A DNA stretch of 11,740 nt from UBA4363 sp002393965 (GTDB taxonomy: Bacteria > Bacteroidota > Bacteroidia > Bacteroidales > Paludibacteraceae): contig CAMNLA010000013.1 in NCBI GenBank assembly GCA_946542925.1, positions 1 to 11,740 of the forward strand, read 5' to 3'. Below, in pieces: positions 1 through 5,592 of this stretch. Position numbers and translations under genes: made by a program. Each line of letters starts with the position of its first letter. Position 1 is the first letter of the stretch. The notes under the pieces are model-generated. The model saw only the letters and a program-made list of their open reading frames with translations. It made no database searches and was not told where the DNA came from.

Positions 1-362
1 CCTGCATCTTTGTGAATGGCTGCTTTTGGCATGGGCATGAAGGCTGTCGCTATTACACTATACCGAAAACCAATACAGAGTTTTGGGTCAACAAAGTAAA
101 GCGGAACAAGGAACGGGATTTGAAGGTTCAACACGAACTCGCCGCAATGGGCTGGCACTCTATCACCATTTGGGAATGTGAATTGAAACCAGTCAAAAGA
201 GAAGATACATTGGAATCACTGGCATATACACTCAATAAGATTTTTCTGCAAGACAGGACTGTCAAGCAGTATGAGATACCAGAGGAAGAGCCAATGATGG
301 CAGCGGAGGATGTTCCAGAAGGGTACGGAAATATAGCAACAGATAATTCGTTATACAAATAA
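1..362 (+). CDS. vsr: Very short patch repair (Vsr-type) endonuclease, 5' part missing
   Basis: The 3' portion of a Vsr DNA mismatch endonuclease gene; the frame is open through the left window edge (codons from position 3), so the true start lies outside. Vsr nicks DNA 5' of T in T:G mismatches that arise by deamination of 5-methylcytosine, and usually accompanies a cytosine-5 DNA methyltransferase. Visible hallmarks are VNGCFWHGHEGC, which corresponds to the zinc/catalytic segment of E. coli Vsr (Cys66, His69, His71, Cys73, here with one extra residue), then TEFWVNKVKRNKERD and GWHSITIWECEL, whose Cys would be the last zinc ligand. The catalytic Asp (Asp51 in E. coli) must lie upstream of the window and cannot be checked. 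A tail of about 60 residues after WECEL is acidic and not recognised. The stop codon directly abuts the ATG of the next gene, so the two are probably co-transcribed. A methyltransferase gene just upstream is expected but not visible. Confidence 0.88.
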   Translation, partial: CIFVNGCFWHGHEGCRYYTIPKTNTEFWVNKVKRNKERDLKVQHELAAMGWHSITIWECELKPVKREDTLESLAYTLNKIFLQDRTVKQYEIPEEEPMMAAEDVPEGYGNIATDNSLYK

Positions 363-1751
363 ATGAGCAAGATAAGACCAAAGGAATGTCAGAACGTTGA
401 ATTCAAACGCATATGGAAGGATGAGTATCTAAAGTGGATTTGTGGATTCGCAAATGCGCAAGGAGCCGTCATGTATTTCGGAGTGGATGATGACCATGAG
501 GTATATGGTCTGAAAGATAGTAAACGACTGTTGGAAGATATTCCCAACAAGGTGGTTAACTATATGGGACTGGTGGTTGATGTAAATCTGTATAAGCGAG
601 ACGACTTAGATTACATAGAACTGACGGTCGAGCCGAGCAATGTAGCCATCAGCTATAAAGGTAAATACTACTACCGCAGTGGTAGCACTATGCAGGAACT
701 TAATGGTGTAGCCTTGCAACAGTTTCTATTGAAGAAGATGGGACGCTCATGGGATGACATTACCAATGAGCGTGCTACATTGGATGATATCGACCGCAAT
801 GCCATTGACTATTTCCTAAAGAAAGGCATAGAGGCACAGCGTATTCCAGAGAGTGAGCGAGAAGCTTCTACAAAAGACGTGCTTGAAAGTCTTGGATTGC
901 TGGATGACAATGGCAACTTGAAAAATGCAGCCGTTCTTCTGTTTGGAAAGAATCCCCAGAAGTTCTTCCCTAGTGCCGTATTCAAGATAGGTCGCTTTGG
1001 CAAGGATGAAGCTGACCTGATGTTTCAAGATGTGATAGAGGGTAACATCATTCAGATGGCTGACCGTGTGATGGAAGCACTACAAGTTAAATACCTTGTA
1101 TCACCCGTACGTTTTGAAGGAATGCAGCGTTATGAAACGCTGGAGATACCCAAGGAAGCCATGCGAGAGATACTATACAATGCCCTGGCACATAAAGACT
1201 ACGCGGGACCAGATATACAGATGCACGTTTATAATGACCACATCGAACTTTGGAATGAGGGCGAACTGCCAAGTGGATATGACGAGAAGATGCTGTATGG
1301 CAAACATTCTTCCAAACCTCGCAATCGAAACATCGCCAATACAATGTTTAAGGCGGGCTTCATAGACACATGGGGCCGTGGCTTCATAAAAATACGCGAA
1401 GGCTTTGAAGGGGCTGGTATGCCCATGCCAAAGGTCGAGAATTTCTGTGGAGGTGTACAAGTAACCATCGAGCGCACAAAGTTTGTGCAAATGACAAATG
1501 TCGGAGATAATGTCGGAGGTGATGTCGGAGGTAATGTCGGAGGTCAAGAAGCGGCAAAACTTGCTGAAAGACAGAGGAAAATGCTTGATTTGATAAAAGA
1601 AAATCCTCGCATGTCGGCCAATGAAATGTCGGAGGTCTTGTCGGTGACGCAGAGGACGATTGAGCGCGATCTTGCAGCAATGCAAAAACAAGGAATTATC
1701 ATCCGCGAGGGTAACGTCAAATCTGGACGTTGGGTCATTCTTCAAAAGTAA
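363..1751 (+). CDS. AlbA_2 / HATPase_c_4 / winged-helix DNA-binding protein (often labelled RecG-like)
   Basis: A 462-residue protein of the type often misnamed 'ATP-dependent DNA helicase RecG-related'; it has no helicase motifs. Residues about 8-125 resemble the AlbA_2 (Schlafen AlbA_2) putative nucleic-acid-binding domain (NVEFKRIWKDEYLKWICGFANAQG..MYFGVDDD). Residues about 265-347 look like an HATPase_c_4 domain (REILYNALAHKDY, IELWNEGELP, DTWGRGF). Residues about 398-460 form a winged helix-turn-helix (MSANEMSEVLSVTQRTIERDLAAM). A four-unit NVGD/NVGG tetrapeptide repeat (residues 379-394) links the last two. The start ATG abuts the TAA of the vsr gene (no gap), suggesting translational coupling. 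Such proteins occur in transcription-control and mobile or defence contexts; no precise biochemical role can be assigned from sequence. Base composition is visibly more A/T-rich than rpsA and the genes after it, consistent with acquired DNA. The domain calls are confident; the function is not. Confidence 0.82.
   Translation: MSKIRPKECQNVEFKRIWKDEYLKWICGFANAQGAVMYFGVDDDHEVYGLKDSKRLLEDIPNKVVNYMGLVVDVNLYKRDDLDYIELTVEPSNVAISYKGKYYYRSGSTMQELNGVALQQFLLKKMGRSWDDITNERATLDDIDRNAIDYFLKKGIEAQRIPESEREASTKDVLESLGLLDDNGNLKNAAVLLFGKNPQKFFPSAVFKIGRFGKDEADLMFQDVIEGNIIQMADRVMEALQVKYLVSPVRFEGMQRYETLEIPKEAMREILYNALAHKDYAGPDIQMHVYNDHIELWNEGELPSGYDEKMLYGKHSSKPRNRNIANTMFKAGFIDTWGRGFIKIREGFEGAGMPMPKVENFCGGVQVTIERTKFVQMTNVGDNVGGDVGGNVGGQEAAKLAERQRKMLDLIKENPRMSANEMSEVLSVTQRTIERDLAAMQKQGIIIREGNVKSGRWVILQK
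1497..1544 (+). repeat. 12-bp in-frame tandem repeat, four units
   Basis: Four consecutive 12-bp units (AATGTCGGAGAT, AATGTCGGAGGT, GATGTCGGAGGT, AATGTCGGAGGT) encode NVGD-NVGG-DVGG-NVGG, a Gly/Val linker between the ATPase-like and winged-helix parts of the AlbA_2 protein. Unit gain or loss would keep the frame and change linker length. The 13-mer AATGTCGGAGGTC recurs at 1625-1637 but in another reading frame. Confidence 0.9.
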
Positions 1752-1778
1752 TTTACTGATATTACTGTATAAATACGC

Positions 1779-1807
1779 CTTGCGAACACCAAAAGTGTGT
1801 TCGCAAG
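1779..1807 (+). terminator. Perfect 11-bp hairpin after the AlbA_2 gene (possible terminator)
   Basis: CTTGCGAACAC (1779-1789) and GTGTTCGCAAG (1797-1807) are exact reverse complements around a 7-nt loop, 27 bp after the stop codon. The following stretch is T-rich but not a clean T-run, so termination is possible rather than sure. The arms also belong to the GTGTTCGCA repeat family nearby and could instead be protein-binding sites. Confidence 0.45.
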
Positions 1808-1866
1808 ATTTCTTTGTGTTCATGGGGTGTTTGAGATTGCACTCGGTGTTCGCATGGTGTTCGCAA
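1780..1866. repeat. Cluster of GTGTTCGCA repeats (four copies, one inverted)
   Basis: The 9-mer GTGTTCGCA occurs at 1797-1805, 1846-1854 and 1857-1865, and in reverse complement at 1781-1789. The last two lie in an 11-bp direct repeat (GGTGTTCGCA at 1845-1854 and 1856-1865). Short clustered direct and inverted repeats about 80-180 bp from a recombination core resemble arm-type integrase or excisionase binding sites; that role is inferred from position only. Confidence 0.6.
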
Positions 1867-1872
1867 AACAAA

Positions 1873-1903
1873 GAAAAAGGAGCTACATTTTTGATGTAGC
1901 TCC
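1873..1903 (-). terminator. 10-bp hairpin, intrinsic-terminator-like on the minus strand
   Basis: GGAGCTACAT (1879-1888) pairs perfectly with ATGTAGCTCC (1894-1903) around a 5-nt loop. Read on the minus strand, the stem is followed by TTTTTCTTT, a good intrinsic terminator tail. It lies immediately downstream (minus sense) of the tRNA half at 1917-1963 and may be the terminator that once followed that tRNA gene. On the plus strand the tail is much weaker (TTGATTTTC). Confidence 0.6.
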
Positions 1904-1916
1904 TTGATTTTCAGTG

Positions 1917-1963
1917 TAGACCAGACAGGGCTTGAACCTGGGACCTTCAGATTATGAGTCTGA
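1917..1963 (-). pseudogene. 3' half of a tRNA with CAU anticodon (tRNA-Met/Ile2 remnant)
   Basis: On the minus strand this stretch reads as tRNA positions 27-73: anticodon stem TCAGA/TCTGA around the 7-nt loop CTCATAA (anticodon CAT), variable loop AGGTC, T arm with TTCAAGC loop (one C:T mismatch at the stem base), then a 7-nt acceptor strand CTGGTCT and discriminator A. The 5' acceptor strand and the D arm are absent upstream: the sequence there (1964-1990) is unrelated. It is therefore not a working tRNA gene but the 3' half that tRNA-targeting tyrosine integrases typically carry or duplicate. With a CAU anticodon, elongator Met and Ile2 cannot be told apart here. Confidence 0.75.
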
Positions 1964-1969
1964 GGGTCC
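1941..1969. other. Putative integrase core attachment site (inverted repeats around a 7-bp overlap)
   Basis: GGACCTTCAGA (1941-1951) and TCTGAGGGTCC (1959-1969) form an 11-bp inverted repeat broken only by a T/G wobble, around the 7-nt TTATGAG, which is the tRNA anticodon loop on the other strand. Inverted core-binding sites flanking a 7-bp overlap centred on an anticodon loop are the established layout for many lambda-type integrase sites. The left arm and tRNA 3' half are tRNA sequence; the right flank is not, so this is a hybrid junction or a phage-type site. No integrase gene is visible in the window. Confidence 0.55.
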
Positions 1970-2086
1970 TAAATGACCGAAAATAAGGAATCGCAAAGCA
2001 GAGTCTTATCCTGTTACTGGCAATGGCATGTCGATTGACCGAGTTGCCAAGATAAAAAAGACAGATTCAGAAGTGTTTGATCTCAG

Positions 2087-2118
2087 TTTGCAAGGAAGAA
2101 AACTTCTTCCTATCTTTG
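2087..2118 (+). promoter_or_regulatory. rpsA promoter (Bacteroidetes type) with palindromic spacer
   Basis: A TTTG -33 element at 2087-2090 and TATCTTTG (TAnnTTTG -7 consensus) at 2111-2118 are separated by 20 bp, the usual spacing for the primary sigma factor of Bacteroidetes. Transcription should start near 2125, giving a leader of about 47 nt. The spacer contains a perfect 8-bp inverted repeat, AGGAAGAA (2093-2100) and TTCTTCCT (2104-2111), whose last base overlaps the -7 box; it is a candidate operator. Confidence 0.8.
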
Positions 2119-2171
2119 CAGCCGTTTTTTCAACATAATGTCTAATTACTAATTTTTTAAAAACCAAAACA

Positions 2172-4031
2172 ATGGCTGAAGAAAAAATTGAAAATGAAGT
2201 GATCGAGGAGGTTCCGACGGTCAAGGCTGGCGCTCCCGCATCCGTATCGACATCCGACGATTTTGACTGGGATGCGTATGAAAATGGCGCTTCGGAGAAT
2301 GCTGAAGACAGAAGCAAACTCGCCGAGGCTTATGACAAGACCCTCAATACGGTCAAGGAAAACGAAGTGGTCGAAGGTACGGTCATTTCGATTAACAAAC
2401 GTGAAGTTGTTGTCAACATCGGGTTTAAGAGTGACGGTGTCATCCCGATGGGTGAATTCAGATACAACCCTGACCTGAAGGTAGGAGACAAGGTAGAAGT
2501 CTATATCCTCAATCAGGAAGACAAGAAAGGACAGCTCGTCCTTTCACACAAGCAGGCTCGACTGAACCGCAGCTGGACACGCGTGAACGAGGCGTTGCAG
2601 AACGACGAGATCATCAAGGGATTCATCAAGTGCCGCACGAAGGGCGGTATGATTGTCGATGTCTTTGGCATCGAAGCATTCCTTCCTGGTTCACAGATCG
2701 ATGTCAAGCCAATCCGCGACTACGATATCTTCGTCGGCAAGACGATGGAGTTCAAGGTGGTGAAGATCAACGAGGAGTTCAAGAACGTTGTCGTTTCGCA
2801 CAAGGCACTGATCGAGGCAGAACTCGAGGCACAGAAGAAGGAAATTATCTCTCATCTCGAGAAGGGACAGGTCCTCGAAGGAACAGTGAAGAACATTACC
2901 AACTATGGCGTATTTATCGACCTCGGCGGTGTAGATGGTCTTATCCATATTACCGATCTGAGCTGGGGACGCGTGAGCCATCCGGAAGAGGTCGTTTCTC
3001 TCGACCAGAAGCTGAACGTCGTTATTTTGGACTTCGACGACGAGAAGAAGCGTATCGCTTTGGGTCTCAAGCAGCTGACCCCACACCCTTGGGACAAGCT
3101 CGACGCTGAACTGAAGGTGGGTGACCACGTAAAGGGCAAGGTTGTCGTTATGGCTGACTACGGTGCGTTCGTAGAAGTGGCTCCAGGTGTCGAAGGTTTG
3201 ATTCATGTCAGCGAGATGAGCTGGAGCCAGCATCTGCGCAGCGCCCAGGACTTCCTGAAGGTGGGCGACGAAGTGGAGGCTGTCATCCTGACTCTGGACC
3301 GCGAAGAGCGTAAGATGTCCCTCGGAATCAAGCAACTCAAGCCGGATCCATGGGAAAATATTGATACCAAATACCCTGTCGGCAGCAAGCACATGGCGAA
3401 GGTTCGCAACTTCACCAACTTCGGTATCTTCGTCGAGATCGAAGAGGGCGTGGACGGATTGGTACACATCAGCGACCTCTCTTGGACCAAGAAGGTGAAG
3501 CACCCTTCAGAGTTCACCCAGCTCGGCGCTGAACTCGAGGTCGTTGTTCTTGACATCGACAAGGAGAACCGCCGACTCAGCCTCGGACACAAGCAGATCG
3601 AAGAGAACCCTTGGGACGTATTCGAACAGGACTACACCGTTGGTTCTATCCACGAGGGTACCATCATCGAGATGCAGGACCGCGGTGCTGTCATCGAACT
3701 GAAGGATGGCGTAGAAGGCTTTGCAACGCCTAAGCACCTCGTTAAGGAAGACGGTACGACGGCTAAGGTGAACGAGAAACTTGAGTTCAAGGTGATCGAG
3801 TTCAACAAGGACGCTAAGCGAATCATCCTTTCTCACAGCCGCATCAAGGAAGATGCTGACCGCATCGCTAATGGTGAGGAGCCGCTGACAAAGGAAAACA
3901 AGCCGGGCAAGTCTCGTGCCAAGAAGGAGTCCTCTCCACTTCAGAACCAGAATATCGAAAAGACCACTCTGGGCGACATCGACGCTCTGCAGCAGTTGAA
4001 GGACCAGCTGTCCGGCAACGACGCGAAGTAA
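2172..4031 (+). CDS. rpsA: 30S ribosomal protein S1
   Basis: S1 binds mRNA on the 30S subunit and helps unfold and load transcripts, which matters in Bacteroidetes where Shine-Dalgarno pairing is little used. The 619-residue product has a strongly acidic N-terminal segment (residues 1-55, about) and six S1/OB-fold repeats at roughly 63-128, 144-213, 230-302, 315-389, 402-475 and 489-557. Repeats 3-5 carry the clearest RNA-binding consensus (YGVFIDLGGVDGLIHITDLSW, split here as YGVFID..GLIHITDLSW; YGAFVE..GLIHVSEMSW; FGIFVE..GLVHISDLSW). Repeats 1, 2 and 6 are more divergent, as is usual. A basic then polar tail (about 560-619) closes the protein. Length and repeat number fit full-length S1. 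The ATG at 2172 follows an A-rich leader without an evident Shine-Dalgarno; the next in-frame ATG lies far inside. The gene stands alone, with its own promoter and terminator. Confidence 0.96.
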   Translation: MAEEKIENEVIEEVPTVKAGAPASVSTSDDFDWDAYENGASENAEDRSKLAEAYDKTLNTVKENEVVEGTVISINKREVVVNIGFKSDGVIPMGEFRYNPDLKVGDKVEVYILNQEDKKGQLVLSHKQARLNRSWTRVNEALQNDEIIKGFIKCRTKGGMIVDVFGIEAFLPGSQIDVKPIRDYDIFVGKTMEFKVVKINEEFKNVVVSHKALIEAELEAQKKEIISHLEKGQVLEGTVKNITNYGVFIDLGGVDGLIHITDLSWGRVSHPEEVVSLDQKLNVVILDFDDEKKRIALGLKQLTPHPWDKLDAELKVGDHVKGKVVVMADYGAFVEVAPGVEGLIHVSEMSWSQHLRSAQDFLKVGDEVEAVILTLDREERKMSLGIKQLKPDPWENIDTKYPVGSKHMAKVRNFTNFGIFVEIEEGVDGLVHISDLSWTKKVKHPSEFTQLGAELEVVVLDIDKENRRLSLGHKQIEENPWDVFEQDYTVGSIHEGTIIEMQDRGAVIELKDGVEGFATPKHLVKEDGTTAKVNEKLEFKVIEFNKDAKRIILSHSRIKEDADRIANGEEPLTKENKPGKSRAKKESSPLQNQNIEKTTLGDIDALQQLKDQLSGNDAK

Positions 4032-4048
4032 AAAAGGTCTGATTTTCT

Positions 4049-4116
4049 TATGCACCCTTGCGGTCGACGTTGACATGCAGGTCCGCGATCGGCTGGCGAA
4101 ACGAAAAGGGAGCATA
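4049..4116 (+). other. Structured element in the rpsA 3' region
   Basis: TATGCACCCTT (4049-4059) and AAGGGAGCATA (4106-4116) pair over 10 of 11 positions (one A/A mismatch) and enclose a G/C-rich 46-nt segment in which GCGG (4060-4063) can pair with CCGC (4083-4086). It sits between the rpsA stop and its terminator, so the transcript would end with two hairpins. It could be a 3'-UTR structure or the body of a 3'-derived small RNA. No open reading frame of note is present and I recognise no RNA family. Confidence 0.4.
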
Positions 4117-4123
4117 TACTGCA

Positions 4124-4168
4124 CAAAAAAACACTTGGGGAAATTCCCAAGTGTTTTTTTATTTTTTT
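4124..4168 (+). terminator. Strong intrinsic terminator of rpsA
   Basis: AACACTTGGG (4130-4139) pairs with CCCAAGTGTT (4146-4155) around a 6-nt loop and is followed by a long T-run interrupted by one A (to about 4168). The A-run before the stem extends the pairing and allows some activity on the minus strand. Confidence 0.92.
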
Positions 4169-4345
4169 AAGGAGCCCTCGCGACTTCTTTTCCCGAACAG
4201 AATCCTTTTTAGTTATTTTGGACAATAGTTCATTTTCCTCTCTCTGTTCCTGTTCTATAAGGTGTTCCTCCGAAAGAACGGCCTGCCTGAAGAAGAGTTT
4301 TATTCGGGAAAAAGCATAAAAACAGGAAAAAAAGACAGAAAAGTA
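4169..4345. other. Non-coding gap upstream of the OmpA-like gene
   Basis: An A/T-rich stretch without a credible gene on either strand. The one regularity seen is a 10-bp inverted repeat, TTTTCCCGAA (4188-4197) and TTCGGGAAAA (4303-4312), set 105 bp apart. It also has several GTTCCT-type short repeats around 4244-4270. Confidence 0.5.
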
Positions 4346-4374
4346 TTGTTTGTGAAGATTTTTGCATATATTTG
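4346..4374 (+). promoter_or_regulatory. Promoter of the OmpA-like lipoprotein gene
   Basis: TATATTTG at 4367-4374 matches the TAnnTTTG -7 consensus. A -33 box is less clear: TTG at 4346-4348 would give an 18-bp spacer, while the perfect TTTG at 4349-4352 would give only 14 bp. The predicted start near 4381 leaves an A/T-rich leader of about 45 nt before the ATG at 4427. Confidence 0.65.
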
Positions 4375-4426
4375 CACTTAATAAACCTAATACGGAAAAA
4401 TTTAACACTCAATTTTTAAAACAGTT

Positions 4427-5068
4427 ATGAGAAAACTTATCGTAATGTCTATCGCTGCGGTTCTGGCTCTTGCAGGAACCAGCTGCACTAAGAAAATTTC
4501 AGAGGAAGTAGCTGCCACACAGCAGGCTATCAACAAACTTCAGTACGAGCAGAGCCGTCAGGCTGAGGAGCTCAAGAAGTTGCAGGAGAGCCAGGTTGAC
4601 AGCATCGATGGTGTTGCTATCAAGGATATCATCTCTGGTCAGCAGTATCAGATCGAGCAGATCAACAAACAGCTCACCAAGACTCGCAAGGACCTCTATC
4701 AGCATCTCAATGAGGCTGGCGACCTGAAGGGCGGCAACGGCGCTAACGGTGGCAACTTCAAACTCGGTTCTGCTGTATTGAGCAACGAAGCTAAGGCTAC
4801 CCTTGACAAAGTAGCAAAGGACGTTAAAGGTGACAGCAATGCATCTGTTGAGATCATCGGCCACACCGACAATGTAGGTAGCGACGCAATCAACAAGACC
4901 CTTTCTCAGAAGCGTGCTGAGGCTGCTAAGCAGTATCTCGTAGGCAAGGGTGTTGCCGCAAGCCAGATCTCTACGAAGGGCGTTGGCGCAAGCAAGCCAA
5001 TCGTTTGCAACGATGACGAGGCAAGCCGCGCAAAGAACCGTCGTATCGAGGTGATTGTTAAGAAGTAA
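4427..5068 (+). CDS. OmpA/Pal-like peptidoglycan-binding lipoprotein
   Basis: A 213-residue exported protein predicted to tether the outer membrane to peptidoglycan. Residues 1-19 form a lipoprotein signal (MRKLIVMSIAAVLALAGTS) with Cys20 as the likely lipidated residue; the GTSC lipobox is looser than LAGC but of a kind seen in Bacteroidetes. Residues about 25-95 are heptad-like and rich in Gln, Glu and Lys, suggesting a coiled coil rather than a beta barrel. A short Gly/Asn-rich linker (101-110) leads to an OmpA C-terminal domain (111-213). Asp148 in GHTDNVG and Arg163 in LSQKRA match the pair that binds diaminopimelate in characterised OmpA-like domains, and the end NRRIEVIV is typical. 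The gene is monocistronic, with its own promoter and terminator. It could be called Pal-like, but no Tol genes are nearby, so the name pal is not justified. Confidence 0.9.
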   Translation: MRKLIVMSIAAVLALAGTSCTKKISEEVAATQQAINKLQYEQSRQAEELKKLQESQVDSIDGVAIKDIISGQQYQIEQINKQLTKTRKDLYQHLNEAGDLKGGNGANGGNFKLGSAVLSNEAKATLDKVAKDVKGDSNASVEIIGHTDNVGSDAINKTLSQKRAEAAKQYLVGKGVAASQISTKGVGASKPIVCNDDEASRAKNRRIEVIVKK

Positions 5069-5087
5069 TCTCTGACAAATACACCAT

Positions 5088-5123
5088 AAAAAAAGGTCAC
5101 CCCTGTCGGGTGACCTTTTTTTT
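5088..5123. terminator. Bidirectional intrinsic terminator
   Basis: GGTCACCC (5095-5102) pairs with GGGTGACC (5108-5115) around a 5-nt loop, with an A-run before and a T-run after (5116-5123). It closes the OmpA-like gene on the plus strand, and the flanking A- and T-runs let it also stop transcripts of the convergent minus-strand DUF2007 gene. Confidence 0.92.
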
Positions 5124-5165
5124 ATGACTCTAAACGAAGTAAGCGGAACGAGAATCAGCGCAGCC

Positions 5166-5189
5166 TCCCCTCTCCCCTCTCCCCTCCCC
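5166..5189 (-). repeat. Heptamer tandem repeat forming a four-tract G-quadruplex motif (minus strand)
   Basis: On the plus strand TCCCCTC repeats three times (5166-5186) and ends in CCC. On the minus strand this gives four GGGG runs (5186-5189, 5181-5184, 5174-5177, 5167-5170) separated by A, AGA and AGA, a full four-layer G-quadruplex motif with very short loops. It lies downstream of the DUF2007 stop codon, in the convergent gap next to the shared terminator. Confidence 0.75.
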
Positions 5190-5248
5190 ATTACTTGGGG
5201 ATGAAGTGGCATACTGGTCGGACTCAGGACTCTGGAGACTGACAGGAC

Positions 5249-5500
5249 CTATGCATTTTCCGAGTCAGCGTATCCACCCTCGATGAGCAATTGTCTCGCC
5301 CTCTCCGCTTCCACGGACGGGACCATCATCTTGACTCCTCCCAAGGCATTCGTACCGAAGTTGAACACCTGGTTGATGAGCTCGTCGCGCAAAAAAACAG
5401 TGATGCCTTCGCTTTCGAGAAAACTTTTAGCAAGATAGGCATCCTGAGGCAGGGTAAATACACGGATGCACGTAAAGGTTGATGAGGAAGTGTCTGACAT
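5249..5500 (-). CDS. DUF2007 family small protein
   Basis: An 83-residue cytosolic protein matching the DUF2007 ('putative prokaryotic signal transducing') pattern: an N-terminal strand then a helix (CIRVFTLPQDAYLAKSFLESEGI), the conserved turn FLRDELINQ, a Gly-rich segment (NALGGVKMMVP) and a final helix (VEAERARQLLIEGG). The family has a small ferredoxin-like fold related to regulatory domains; its biochemical role is not established and I assign none. Length is normal for the family. It is convergent with the OmpA-like gene and divergent from glgB. A structured repeat begins 14 bp upstream of its ATG, and a TATCTTTG box on the minus strand at 5695-5702 could be its promoter, which would put the repeat in its 5' leader. 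Confidence 0.85.
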   Translation of the reverse strand: MSDTSSSTFTCIRVFTLPQDAYLAKSFLESEGITVFLRDELINQVFNFGTNALGGVKMMVPSVEAERARQLLIEGGYADSENA

Positions 5501-5514
5501 ACTTTATGGCGTTT

Positions 5515-5592
5515 ATTTTCAATAGTCCTTTTTTGAGCCATGGCAAAGTTCAAACAAGTTTGACTTTGCTCATCTGGCTTAACAAAAAGGTT
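5515..5592. repeat. Structured dispersed repeat, copy A
   Basis: A 78-bp unit running from ATTTTCAATAG to AACAAAAAGGTT, nearly identical at both ends to the tandem copies at the end of the window. It folds as one long interrupted hairpin: CCTTTTT (5527-5533) with AAAAAGG (5584-5590), AGCCA (5536-5540) with TGGCT (5575-5579), GCAAAGT (5543-5549) with ACTTTGC (5563-5569), and CAAAC (5551-5555) with GTTTG (5558-5562). It encodes no convincing protein. It resembles a REP- or MITE-like element; no transposase is near. Confidence 0.85.

Noticed and set aside
1173..1871. Minus-strand open frame of about 232 codons across the end of the AlbA_2 gene
   Set aside because: Its product contains the antisense of the tandem repeat (repeated SDIT/SDII) and shows no family signature; the plus-strand gene has clear domains.
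1917..1990. A complete tRNA-Met/Ile2 gene on the minus strand
   Set aside because: The D arm and 5' acceptor strand are absent and the T stem has a mismatch; only positions 27-73 are present.
2691..3503. Minus-strand open frame of about 270 codons inside rpsA
   Set aside because: It is fully antisense to strongly conserved S1 repeats, has no recognisable domain and is explained by the codon bias of rpsA.
3507..4124. Minus-strand open frame of about 205 codons over the end of rpsA
   Set aside because: It runs antisense to S1 repeats 5-6 and its start lies in the structured 3' region; no domain or promoter supports it.
4230..4412. Small minus-strand open frame upstream of the OmpA-like gene
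   Set aside because: Composition is that of A/T-rich non-coding DNA, it overlaps the promoter of the plus-strand gene, and no start context or family match is seen.
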